NCBI GenBank assembly: GCA_026182355.1
Contig: JAPFBL010000049.1
Coordinates: 1,798,001-1,862,000 of the forward strand
Source: Hermatobates lingyangjiaoensis
Taxonomy: Eukaryota > Arthropoda > Insecta > Hemiptera > Hermatobatidae
Direction of reading: 5' to 3'
Length of the DNA: 64,000 nucleotides
The first letter of the stretch is position 1, and every line of letters starts with the position of its first letter. A program made the translations under genes and the position numbers. Shown here in pieces: positions 52,775 through 64,000 of this stretch. The notes under the pieces are model-generated. The model saw only the letters and a program-made list of their open reading frames with translations, ran no database searches and was not told the DNA's origin.

Positions 52775-55700
52775 TTATTAGAATTTTGTTAAGAGTGTTT
52801 GAGTCATGTCATGCTCTTGATAACTGGTTATCATTGGTCTTCTCATTCCTATCATGCAGTACGGATATTAGGTTTTCCCTTCATTGTATCTCTTGCGGAC
52901 GGACATCCCTTTTGATAATACAATTATCTGCGTATAAATATGTTATTATCACTTTGGTAGGGTCTGCTCAAAATAAACAATGTTTTACATAAATCATTTT
53001 ATAAGAAACCCCCAAAATGGAGTAGTTATGTACAATTAATTGGATTCTTATTTTTTAGTGGAAATGATATGAAATCCTTACAACATAAATAGTTAGTGTT
53101 CATTTATATTCCCTAAATGTTTGTTTTAATATAAAAGTCTTTTCAGAATATTTTTATCTACTAAAATAAATCACTAGCACTAATTGACTTACTATAGTGT
53201 GTTGAGATTGGAATATATATATTTTTTTTACATCTATGAATAATATTGATTTCTTGTAATTGGTGTTGGCTAAATGAGATAGTAAATAATCGAAAGTTGT
53301 GTAGTCAGTTACTATGTGGTATGTACATATATTGGTCAAATAATGCAAGTTTCTATAGACAGATGTTATTCAGTAGGGATGTGTTTCAGACACGTAGTGT
53401 TTCTATTCTGGTTGTTACAATTGCTGTGATGGATGAAAAGTATAAAATGAACAACTTTTCTAACTAATACAACATGTATGAGCTTGAAGAAGAACACAAT
53501 TTGTTCTAAGCGCATTATTTGTACGAAAAAACTTGTTATTTTCTCAACAATTCTAATTGTGTCGTTTTTTTTGGTTGATATGAGTGCGTAGTTAGCGCAT
53601 ACCATGCGCATCTTACATTAAGTTAATTATATTGTTGTACTGTGTGTGTTAAACAACTGAAACGGATTTTTCTTACTGACACTCATAAATCTGTTTTGTC
53701 ACTGCTTGCTGTATCATACACAGTCTCTGATAAGATAATGAGTTAAATATATTTCACTATTTTCTCGCTGAAATATGACAATCATTTTTTGTTGTTTGTA
53801 ATTTCTGATGTCATTACACATGATAATAATCTTAAATCATTCACCACAAGAGTGATTCAAGATTATTAACATCACTTATTTTTGTAGTTTTTCATTATGA
53901 TTTGGAGTTATAAAATGATTTCTATAACCATTACATTTTTGCTTCATGAGAGCCAATATACTTTTAGGAATATATGTTTGGTTTCAATTATTGTTTCTCT
54001 TTTCCTTTTCTTTCCTGATAATGAGTGCAGCCTTTGAAGTTCACTTGAATTTTATCTCACCTTCTCCAGTATTACAATGGACTATTTTTGTAGACATGAT
54101 ACCTTCTTTGAGTTCTTTGTAATTATGTGTCCCAAACAATCTGGGAAATCGGTAAAATGTAAATCGACAAATCTTTAAAATTTCTATATTTCTTCTAACG
54201 CGAATCAGAAAGAAATTAAACTGAATATTTTGGAAAAATGAAATAAATGCTCAAATCGGACTGATAATAATCAAACAATCATTCACTTGAGCTCAAATTG
54301 ATTTTAATTATAAGTTATTATAAAAACCAAGTTGATTTAAAATCTACAACATTTCCCAACAATTTTAATTTTCAAGTATTGTTTTACATGTGAGAAGTGA
54401 GTAAATAGGTATTTCAATCTTTCCTGAAATGTAGCAGCTAAATTATAATTTTTATTAGAAATAGGTAAAACCGTCATACCTGGTAAGATGATCCTGGAGT
54501 TGTAAGGATACAACTCCTTACATATGTATTTAAGGATTACAACTCCTTGTAATACATATGCATGTATTTAAATTATAATTAGTACATAGAGAATGACTGC
54601 TATCAAAATTAGTTTCCCTTTTAATAATTTGGAATCTTATTTTGTCGTGTAATTGTTTATTTCTATTCGAAACATACATAAATATATAATATATAAGACA
54701 ACCTAAATCTACATTCAATTCCAAACCCATTTTAGCAAGTTGGAAACCCAATAAATTGCAAAAAGATTAATGAACTTTAATCAGTATTCCTATTGGTATA
54801 TTTAGAAATGTACCAAATTCAAACTGATATTTCATCATTCTCCAGCACCAGTTAGTTCTCGCTACTAGGAATTCTGAGCTAGCTCATTAAATGCTAGTTA
54901 CTATTTATTGCTGAGAGAATATTTAGTACCACATATTCATGTTTCAATTAGAGTGTGGTATTTTCTATTGTCACTAGTTTTACAAAGACGGTCGATATTA
55001 TATTTAAGTTTACCTTGAGTTTAAATGGTTCACTATTTTCCTGTTATCACTTGGAAATTAATTATATGGATTAAATAATTAAGTTGCATATAAAATTAAT
55101 TTTATATGATATTTATTGTGACATCAACATCTTCTGTCATTATAAAGTAGTGCCAAGATAACAGAGAACTAAAGACTGTAATGAATGTAATAGATCTTCA
55201 CCAAAAGTTTGAATTATATCTTCTAGCAATTTTAATAAATTAATGAAAAGATGCACAGTGCACTAGTTCTTAACTAAACTTCGTTTAGGGGGTCTATGTG
55301 GCATAATTAAAAAACCCTGTTCATTCAAATGATTCGTAGCGTAACACTATAGAAAGCTATGCTGGAAGCCTTACAAAATGAATAAGAATTAAAAGTTCCT
55401 ACAAATACTTTTTTATGAATGTAGTTGATATTATATGGTTTGATTAGTTATGACTGAAATAAAGCCTTTTTGTTTATTTGAGCCTCTAATACTTCTGATG
55501 TGTTCTATGATCAAGAAACTAGTGGACATTTGTCTAGATGAGACAGTAGGTGATAACTCTTTTTCTGATGGCAATCTGTGCAGTGCAAATGAATGCACTG
55601 TCTTTATAAATTGCAAACCTACACTGGGATGTTTATTCTCAATAAATATAGACTCAGTAATATCCTTTTGGGTTAACGATATCAATGATATCTTTTTCTG

Positions 55701-57660
55701 TTCCATGCTAGAAAAAGCATCTGTAACATGCTAGCGTTAACATGATGTGGTCCGAAGCACTAGACTTAATAATCATATTCCGTTTTTTCATAGATATCTT
55801 TCAGAGAATGCTGTTGTGATTTATTTATTTGCGTATTTGCGTTTATCTATAACTATCTAGAACTATCAATTATGTTTTATGCAATGTATAAAGTATTATT
55901 TTTATACAATGAAAAATGAAGCCATTATGCTCAAACTCCAGGTTAATTATCTCAGAACCTCCCACTGAGTGTATTTTAAATATATATACATATATATAAA
56001 AGAAGTCGAAAGCTTTTAAAAAAGGTTTTCCACTTCTTTGACTACATACAATGGTAATTTCTTTCATTAATGGTACCCATGTTTATTGTGACAGTCCTGT
56101 ATTTACATATGTCTATTATGTAATTAGCACAATGACTGTATACTAAAAGCAACAAATACTCGAAAAGCTAAACGCTAAAAGCTAAAGCTATATCCTCAAT
56201 TACAAATAAGTCATTGAGTATGAAAATTCTGCCAATTGTTTTCACTGTCCTGATCATAAGATAAAGTTTTAAACAATTACTGACATATCTGTAAAGGGTA
56301 AAACTCAGTATTTTGAAAGATCCTGATTTGTGGCATATGTCTCAACAGCTACGTCTAAAAGAACCTTATTCACTTTGATGAGAAGGCTTGCAGAATCAGT
56401 TTCATCTCATTACTTGCTCAGAGATAGACAGGCTTTGTAAAGACGCTGTATAAAACAGTAATACATCAAAACTCCCTTCCGCAGCAATAGCCACGAGAGC
56501 AAAATCTAGATGACAAGTCCGAATTTAAAAAAAAAAAACAGTAATAATTGTTATGAATATTTCGTTGGTAGTTTATGTGTTACTGGGAAGTTACTCCGTA
56601 TGAATCTCTAACGGTTATTTTTTTAGGCTGGTTGTTATCTAGCTTAATTTTATAAACACACGAGGAGTCTAAAATTTATAATACCTGAACACAGTTATTA
56701 CTGGTTGTGTAAAGTCACTAAACTCTCATTAAGTTACTTGAAAGCTACTCGTAGTTTTTCAAATATTGTCAGTTTTTTATTTTCATTTTAAAATCCAGTA
56801 CATGTTATCAAATATAAAAACAAATTTTGCTGCCCGCTCAACATATCAGGAAAAGTTTGTTTTAACACTATTAATCTAATTAAATTATTCATTTTTAATT
56901 GAAGTACATTTATTATCACTTTAATATTGCTTTCCTCAATTATTTAGTTTATTATATCCAATTAATTTTAGTATATTTATATTTTGTAACGTAAATTAAT
57001 TTATATAATGCACAATTATAATCGCGCTAATATCTAAATGATAAGAGTGCTTAAAAAATTACAGGGACAAGCTAAAAGAGCATTCATTAATTGTTGAGTT
57101 GTATTTTTTATCTTTACCTTCCAATCGGTGAGAGTAGAGAGCAATGGGAGGGTTGCTTCCGTTTCTTGTACCCCTTATCTGAATTACTACGTTTACCGGC
57201 TTTATTCTGTTGTTTAAATAGCTTCTGTTCCATTATTTTAACCCCTTCCTAAATAAATGCAAAAATATTATCAAAAGTAGAAACATTTATTGAGTATTGA
57301 TTCTCAAATGTTTTACTTATATAAATTGAGGTGGAGTGTGTTTTCTTTAGGTAGATATATTTGCTTAAACACTGATAATGAAAGTACACTTTCAAACAGT
57401 ATCTGTACAACATTCATTATATTTTTCGTTTTAATTATGTATTACTTCTACTTCAGTCATGATTTAGTAATTATCTATTACTAGTAATAATTCTTTTAAT
57501 ATTCTTTGATTATACACAAAGTAGAAGTGATCTTCCAATCACTTCAGATGCTGATTTTTACATAAAATTATTTTTTGTATTTACTAGTTCTTTACCATAT
57601 ATGTCATTCTTTTTTTTTTTGTTTTTTTGAGGAACATAAACTTCAAATTAATTTATTTTC
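52775..57660. other. AT-rich sequence without a recognisable gene
   Basis: No gene is supported; the longest frames (for example 55450-55734, plus) have no motif. A hairpin of AATAATCTT(A/G)AATCA type lies at 53826-53873, and a short ACAACTCCTTA palindromic duplication at about 54505-54560. Confidence 0.5.
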
Positions 57661-57676
57661 AAAGGATGTGTGTTGA

Positions 57677-57860
<184 letters not shown>

Positions 57861-57899
57861 TAATGTAGATTTTTTTAGCTTGAAGGTTAGTTTAGACAA

Positions 57900-58538
57900 A
57901 TATAGAAGTTTTGATCGTACTTCATGTCATAAAATTTGTAAGATTAGCATAAATTCTTTACTATGAATAGTCCTTAGTTATAAAAAGAACTGCGTTGTTT
58001 TAGGATTTTAGAAAAAGTGTTTTATTTACTTTTATATCACAACAGAAACTATTTCGTTTCTTCTCTTTTTGTATCGTGCAAACCTGTGATTTATAATTAT
58101 CCAGCTGATCTACCTGCTGATCTACTTTTTGACCAGGAAGGATTTAATTCCAACTCTAATAATAAATTACATATAACGAAATAAATTTAAATTTTCTATA
58201 GTTCCGTTACATTTACCTTTTTTTCAGAATATTGGAAGTAAGACAGAATTTAAATGATAGATTATGCAAAAAAAATATAATCAAACACTGATTACGAATT
58301 GCACACATTGTTTAATACAATTAGTTGTTGATAGATTAGATTAAACAAATAATAAAAAAGATATTTTTCATCAAACAATACAAGAAGAAATGCTGAAAGA
58401 AGTCATTCAATAAGATGACACGTATTTGAAACCCACAAATTATTTCAATTAGGAAACAATTAGTTGATGCGGTTAAACCATGTTACATTATATTTCATTG
58501 AATAATTTCAAAATGAAGACTTCACAACGGTTTAAAAA
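57900..58538. other. AT-rich sequence without a recognisable gene
   Basis: Nothing recognised. Confidence 0.5.
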
Positions 58539-59280
58539 CGAGGGCGGATTGATAAGTCAGTGACTTTTTGAATTTCCCGCGCAGTTACTCCAAATGCAAC
58601 AGTGCTGCCGTCATCTGTAATCTATTAGTAGATAACTATCTAATTATGAGCCAGCTACCACGTGCAGTCGGTGTTTGATAGTCATTCAAAGCAGACAACC
58701 TCGTGTATTTTTACGAAAATGGAAAAAAGTGAATTTCGTGTCCTGATTAAGCATTACTTTTTACGTAAAAAATCCATCACTGAAACTAAGGAAAGACTTG
58801 ATAAATACTACAGGGACTCGGCACCATCAATATCAATGGTTAAGAAGTGGTTTACAGAGTTCCGTTGTGGTCGTACCAGCACTAGTGACGCCGAACGTTC
58901 AGGTCGACCAAAACAAGTGATCGTCGATAAAATCTATGATATGATATTGGATGAGCGGAGAATAAAAGTGCGAGAGTTCGCTCATGCTGTAGGCATCTCA
59001 ACTGAACGGGTACATCATGTTTGAAACGAATATTTGGACATGAAATAACACTCCAAAAGATGGGTGCCAGATTTGAGTCGAATGAACAAGTCATTACCGA
59101 AGCAAACGCGTATTCTGAGGGCTTTGAGAAAACGTATTATTTAGAGGGAATAAAAAAATTAGAAAAACGCTGGACTAAATGTATCGAGCTAAAAGGTGAC
59201 TATGTAGAAAAATAAAATGTTTCTTTGCCGACAAAATTTTGTTTTATTCAAAAAGTCACGGACTTATCATACCGCCCTCG
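58539..59280 (+). mobile_element. Internally deleted mariner transposon, 742 bp
   Basis: The 35-bp terminal inverted repeats are 58539-58573 and 59246-59280, both beginning CGAGGGCGG and differing at only three positions. A TA follows the right end at 59281; the left flank reads AA, so one target-site copy is mutated or the insertion is old. Mariners are normally about 1.3 kb, so roughly half of the element is missing, namely the catalytic part of the transposase. Confidence 0.9.
58719..59215 (+). pseudogene. Mariner transposase, N-terminal DNA-binding half plus C-terminal tail
   Basis: From the ATG at 58719 the frame is open for 101 codons: MEKSEFRVLIKHYFLRKKS, then YYRDSAPSISMVKKWFTEFR, CGRTSTSDAERSGRPKQV and VREFAHAVGISTERVHHV. 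These are the paired helix-turn-helix motifs, with the GRPKQ AT-hook-like linker, that bind mariner ends. A TGA at 59022 interrupts; the same frame continues NEYLDMK, stop, HSKRWVPDLS. The catalytic DD(D/E) domain is absent. Another frame then gives LEKRWTKCIELKGDYVEK, a typical mariner C-terminus. The intact DNA-binding domain without catalysis could act as a repressor if expressed. Confidence 0.88.
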
Positions 59281-59282
59281 TA

Positions 59283-62060
59283 TTTGATTAAAATTATATC
59301 AGTAAACAAAATCGTTTCTTGAAAGTTTGAATAAGAAATTTTGATGAAATATTATTTCTTTAGAAGAAGCGTTGTCTTGAAAAGTGTCAGTTGAGTGCTA
59401 AATGTTAACTAAATGTTGAATTGTACCTATATTTTCATTATAATATTTTAAGAGTTATTATGTTAAGAATTGTGTTTATGCACACAAATACATACAGTGA
59501 TTAAGTTTTATATATGTACTGATTAAGATTTGAATATTTCCTAATCAATTTTGTATGCTGTGTATATTCCCTTAAACGTTTTACTGATTTAGGCATAGAT
59601 CTGATCATAAACGTATTCTAGTTAAAAGTCATCGATATAATAATAATCTTTTATATACATCGATAATTTAATCTTTTTCCTTATATTGAGTAGGAGTGGA
59701 CGGATACAAATTACTATCAATTTAATAATAATTAAATATTTTAAACAAACGAATTTCCCGATCAGAATTAAATAAGCAAGCCTTATATCCATTAAACTTT
59801 AACAATCGACTTTAACCATACTTTAGCCAAATGATTTGAATTATGGTTCAAATCGTATCATTATTACTCGTAATTCTGTCATTCATACTTAACGCATACT
59901 TAAAGTTAATAAGTTATTATTTAACGCATAACTTTCTTTAATGATTAATGCAAATTAAAAAAATTAAAAAAAAATATTAATAGTAAACTATTGCTAATGC
60001 CTAAAGATTTATCTATAGCATACTATTATTTTCCAAGTTGTTTCGAGTATATAATAAATACTAACCAGATTACCAAAAAAAAAACTTAGAAATTAAGTAA
60101 ATTACAGAATCAACTCAAATAACTACACATTTAAAAATCAAAATAAATCATTCCATTAATTTCAAATAAGGTGTTTAGTTCAGTTCTAAAGGACTAGTAC
60201 GAGACGCCAAACGACTTCAATTTACCTGATCAAAAACTAGTAACCCACCTGGGCATCCCACATAATAAACAATAATACTAATAATTTTTGGGAGTAAGGA
60301 GGAAAATGTATTTACGAGCAGTGTGCTCGACTCATAGGAAAGCCAGCCCACCAGCTTAAACACTTGCTTTTGTCTGTTGCTTATCACATTGCATCAGACT
60401 AGTTTTTTTTCTTTGCCATAAGTAGGCAGCCTTTTCTTCAAGTTTCTTACTTAATCTCTTCTTGGTTCTTTTATTAATTGTTAGTATATTGGTGGTCAAC
60501 AAGTCTACCTTCTTCCATACTTCAGCGCTCCAGATCATTAGTTCAATAATTTTATTTTCTAGGAAGAACATTCCAGTTTCAGGTCTCTCTTCTGATTGAC
60601 CTATTTTTGTCAGAAAAACAACGTGTCCCTACGTCGTCTGCCGCTGAGCTGTAAAGGCACTCCTATGTTCGATGTATCCCTAACCTGTATAGGTTCATTT
60701 GAATTTATGAAAATTTTATCACTCATTCAGCTATTTATACCTCATGTCAGCTTGAAACAACTGCAAAAGGCAAACTGTTTATCTTACAAAAAAAAAAAAG
60801 GCTTTGGGAATTTCAAAACATATAAATCTGTCAAAATCACGAAATCGATTTTTGTCACAATCACTACGATTATAATAATCGCTCCATTACCTAGTATAAA
60901 GTAAAAAATATAAAAGGGCAAATTTGAAATTTCTTTAAATTGTGACAGTCACCTTTGAATGATTCATTTACTCTTACGGGAGCGTTTTCATGTTATTTAG
61001 AGTTTATGATGTTTAATTCGTCAAAATAGTGTAGTGATTATTATTACTCTTTGTTTACCCCTGAAAAGCTAAGATTTACTACTAGTTTGAAGCAAATTTT
61101 AGTTTTAATAGAAAAAATTAGAGAAATATGATTTTAGTTTGGTTGATGCCAAGAAAGTTTAAGAGGAACTTACAAGCTTAGTGTAGGTGGGATTTAAGTT
61201 TGCTTCAGGCTGACAGTTATAGCTGTGGGCTACATACACAAAGTAATTAAGTTAAACTGCTCTTTGTAAACAGCGTAAGAGATGAAGCATTCCTTTGAAT
61301 GTAGAGGTCATGTTAAGTAGATTGCAGCTATTTGTCACAAATGTATTGCATCCTTTAGTCAAGGTTTCAGGTGACTTGCTGTATTATGTACTGTGGAAAG
61401 AGATGAAATTTGCATTACAAGGAGATTACAGTGGTCGGAAAATGAGCGTTTGTTGGTGGCACTATGATAATTGTTCTTTAACAAATGGAATACGTGAATC
61501 TTTGTAGGGCTTTCATTAAACTTGTCTAGAAAGCTGGTTATTGTACAAAGCATTATAATAAACAAAAACTTATACAATTATTTTGACTTTTTCTTCAATA
61601 ACATGTCCAGATGTTTCATCTCTAAAACAATCACAAATTGTCTAAAACATAATTTAAATGACCAAGAGTTTTAAAATACAGAAAAGAAAAAAATAATACT
61701 TTATATAACTGCATAATTATTTTAGATAAATTATTGATAATATTATATAAATAATGTTACATACTTAAAATTTCCATGTGGGTATCTTATTTGTAATGAA
61801 TACATAGACTCATTTTATCACAAAACTTACTGGTATTTTTCTAAACGATAGAAATATATCTGCTGAGAAATAATACGTGGAATTTATTTATTCATTATAA
61901 CATGTGTTGAAATAGGATAGAATTAATTAACAATTCAAGTGTAGTTGAGCCCAAATACATATTGTTGGTAGAATACAAACATATAAAAATCTGGAGTGGC
62001 CTACACACTCAACACTCAACTTTACTATAAGTAAACAATATCAAACTTCTTGACAAGCAA
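59283..62060. other. AT-rich sequence without a recognisable gene
   Basis: No gene supported; frames at 60356-60571 (minus) and 60596-60904 (plus) lack recognisable motifs. Confidence 0.5.
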
Positions 62061-62061
62061 T

Positions 62062-62950
62062 TGATTTTTACTTTACTATAAGTAAAGTATAGTGATCGTG
62101 AAAAAATTTGATCTCGGGATTTTGACAGAATTACATGTTTTGAGGTCCCAGAAATCGTTTTATGATGTTTTTGCGATGATGTCTGTGTGTGTGTGTGTGT
62201 GGGTGCGTGGGTGGGTGAGTGAGTATGTATACAAAGTTTGTGGCCATGCTAGGTCCACAATATTTAATGGATCAAATTCAGAATTTACAAAAAAAATTAG
62301 GCCTATAGTGTAGATGATCCCTATTGTTTGTAGAAGAATTATGCATGATGGGAAAGTCAGTTTTTTTGCCAAAAACCGGTTGTTAGAAAACATTTATTTC
62401 TCCTAAACTGCTAACTCTAGAGTTTTGAAATTTAGGTACGATCTTTGCAGTTACAAATGCAATAAAAGGAAAATATATTCAGAACTATAAAACGAGGAGA
62501 AATATTTTTGTTTTCAATTAAATGTAAAAATTTTTACTTATAATTCAATCTCAAGGCTTCTGAGAGCGGTACAAGCCATATTTTGTACGGATCAAAATGA
62601 AACTATGCTTAAAAATAGAACATTATATGGAAAATTATTTGAGATTTCTTTTTCAATGTTACATTCACCAAAGAGGCGTTAAAGTACAATTTCTCATTTC
62701 AGGAAATTTTTTTTTACGTTAAACGGCTCATTAAAAAATCATGAAAATTTGAACAAAAATGGAACAAAAAATTAGCAATTTAGAAAAAAAAAACATGAAA
62801 TTCTAATCACGGCAAAGAGCAATAAAGATATAAAAACTGTTTGTTTATCCTAGACTAAGGGATCACCTGCTGCACTTGTGGAATTTTTTATATTTTTTTA
62901 CATTGACTTAGAAATTTTTGACCGAATCCATTGAGATAAAATTGATGTTT
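62062..62950 (+). repeat. Unclassified dispersed repeat, copy C (longest)
   Basis: Longest member of the family at 12655-13440 and 32700-33475. It starts with the imperfect palindrome CTTTAC-TATAA-GTAAAG, and a second copy of that palindrome lies 50 bp upstream (about 62021-62036). It contains a GTGTGTGTG..GGGTGGGTGAG run at 62185-62225. No frame is shared with the other copies. Confidence 0.7.
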
Positions 62951-62959
62951 ATATTGGAA

Positions 62960-64000
62960 AAATTTAAATAATTTATTGACTTATATGAGATATAAGAGGA
63001 ATTATATTTGTACTTTCAAAAAAATCGCAACCAATAAACATAAATTAATTTCCTTTGTCTTCCATGGTATGATGGATTTGTTTCATAATATGCTTTAATA
63101 AATTTATACATTGCACTCTTGAGAAAAACTTAATATCAGTTATAATTACTTTATCTTTGTGAATTGTAGTATCTTTTCATGAAATGTGAAGAAAGCACTC
63201 TTTCTTCAAGAAAAAGGACTTATGTTTGTTGAGAAATATCCAGTTTTTTCACTATTCTAGTCTAATAGTTAATATTTATTATTTTTAAATATAGAAGCCC
63301 TCAACTATAAAAGATTTAAATTATATTGAATAGCTGGCTTTGACTTTGATTTGATGATTTGGGTATATAAACTGGCTAACTACAAAGATGTTTTTTCTCA
63401 ATATACATTCATAGCAAGCTTAAAACAGAGTACAGCAGGCAAGAAAAAGATAACACTCACTCAGAAAAAATTGGTATATATGATTTCTGACAATGGGGAA
63501 GAAAAATGAGTTTATTAGATACTAAGGAGCCATAAAAATCCCAGTATAATAATTCTATAAAAGACCAAAAATGTAAAAGATAATTCAAAATTGAAATCTT
63601 TCGTTTGAAGATTAATAAATGTAATTATCGTACATCCTTAATTATAAGTCATCTTAAAACGATATTTTTTCTTGGATGTTTATGATGTTTTTCGGAGAAA
63701 ATAAGAATACTTTCTTGTTTAAATTTGAAAATTTCACATAAATATTCAATGTAGAAGGTGGTCAAGTAAACAATGTAAGAAATCCACTGGCTATTTGAAG
63801 AAAAGCAATGTTTTCTTGTAGAAGAATATTTCGTATCAAGAAATTTCACTTTGGTTTTTCAAAAATGTTTTTACTGCTATAGTTATACTAATGAAATTAT
63901 TTGCATCAGCTGTGTGATGTACAAAAATAAGCTTATATATTGATATGTCCTTCAATCACTATCTGTACTACCTCAGGAATGAAAGACTAATAACCATCTC
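62960..64000. other. AT-rich sequence without a recognisable gene
   Basis: Nothing recognised. Confidence 0.5.

Noticed and set aside
55431..55734. Overlapping 91- and 94-codon ORFs on both strands
   Set aside because: Both strands are open by chance in a slightly GC-richer patch. Neither has a recognised domain or splice context.

Overview
The window looks like intergenic or deep intronic DNA from an invertebrate animal nuclear genome. It is strongly AT-rich and full of (TA)n, (TG)n, (GA)n and (TTA)n microsatellites. I found no bacterial-style gene density, no tRNA or rRNA gene, and no host protein-coding gene I would defend. Nearly every recognisable piece comes from a transposable element: Penelope-like retroelements (PLEs) of several lineages, a Helitron, a mariner, tRNA-derived SINEs, and an unclassified dispersed repeat. 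The lineage is unresolved; a mollusc, chelicerate or cnidarian would all fit.

Layout. 0-10 kb is mostly featureless AT-rich DNA with one PLE terminal fragment, a 28-bp tandem repeat and a duplicated 59-bp block. 10.1-22.3 kb is a dense PLE-derived cluster: a foldback element, a 1-kb palindrome with PLE N- and C-terminal coding, a GIY-YIG endonuclease relict, an oppositely oriented RT relict, nested palindromes, then a 6.7-kb array of near-identical 637-bp units that inverts in its middle. 22.3-29 kb holds microsatellites, two head-to-head SINEs and a second PLE terminal fragment. 29.9-31.9 kb holds a Helitron relict with recognisable helicase C-terminus and a short non-autonomous relative. 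34.7-36.4 kb and 41.4-44.6 kb hold further PLE relicts, including one reverse transcriptase to endonuclease pseudogene. 52.2-52.8 kb has two more PLE pieces. 58.5-59.3 kb is a 742-bp deleted mariner with intact terminal repeats. An unclassified ~0.8-kb repeat occurs three times (12.7, 33.1 and 62.5 kb).

Main observation. At more than twenty places the PLE-derived sequences carry a motif with hammerhead-ribozyme (HHR) core logic: CTGANGA, usually one extra nucleotide, a short stem II hairpin, then GAAA. In several copies of unrelated sequence a TATA box lies about 25-45 bp upstream of this motif, and in two of these a CCAAT-type box lies further upstream, so the ribozyme would sit at the 5' end of the transcript. 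In three families the first ATG of the downstream open frame lies inside the ribozyme. The 637-bp array repeats this CCAAT/TATA/HHR/172-codon ORF layout in every complete unit, so each unit could in principle make a unit-length self-cleaved RNA. HHRs in PLEs and related tandem retrozymes are established; the ORF-bearing array and the start-codon overlap are what deserve checking.

Limits. All alignments were made by eye, with no folding energies or database searches. Several open frames begin at GTG or TTG, which is not meaningful in an animal, so only ATG starts were used for calls.
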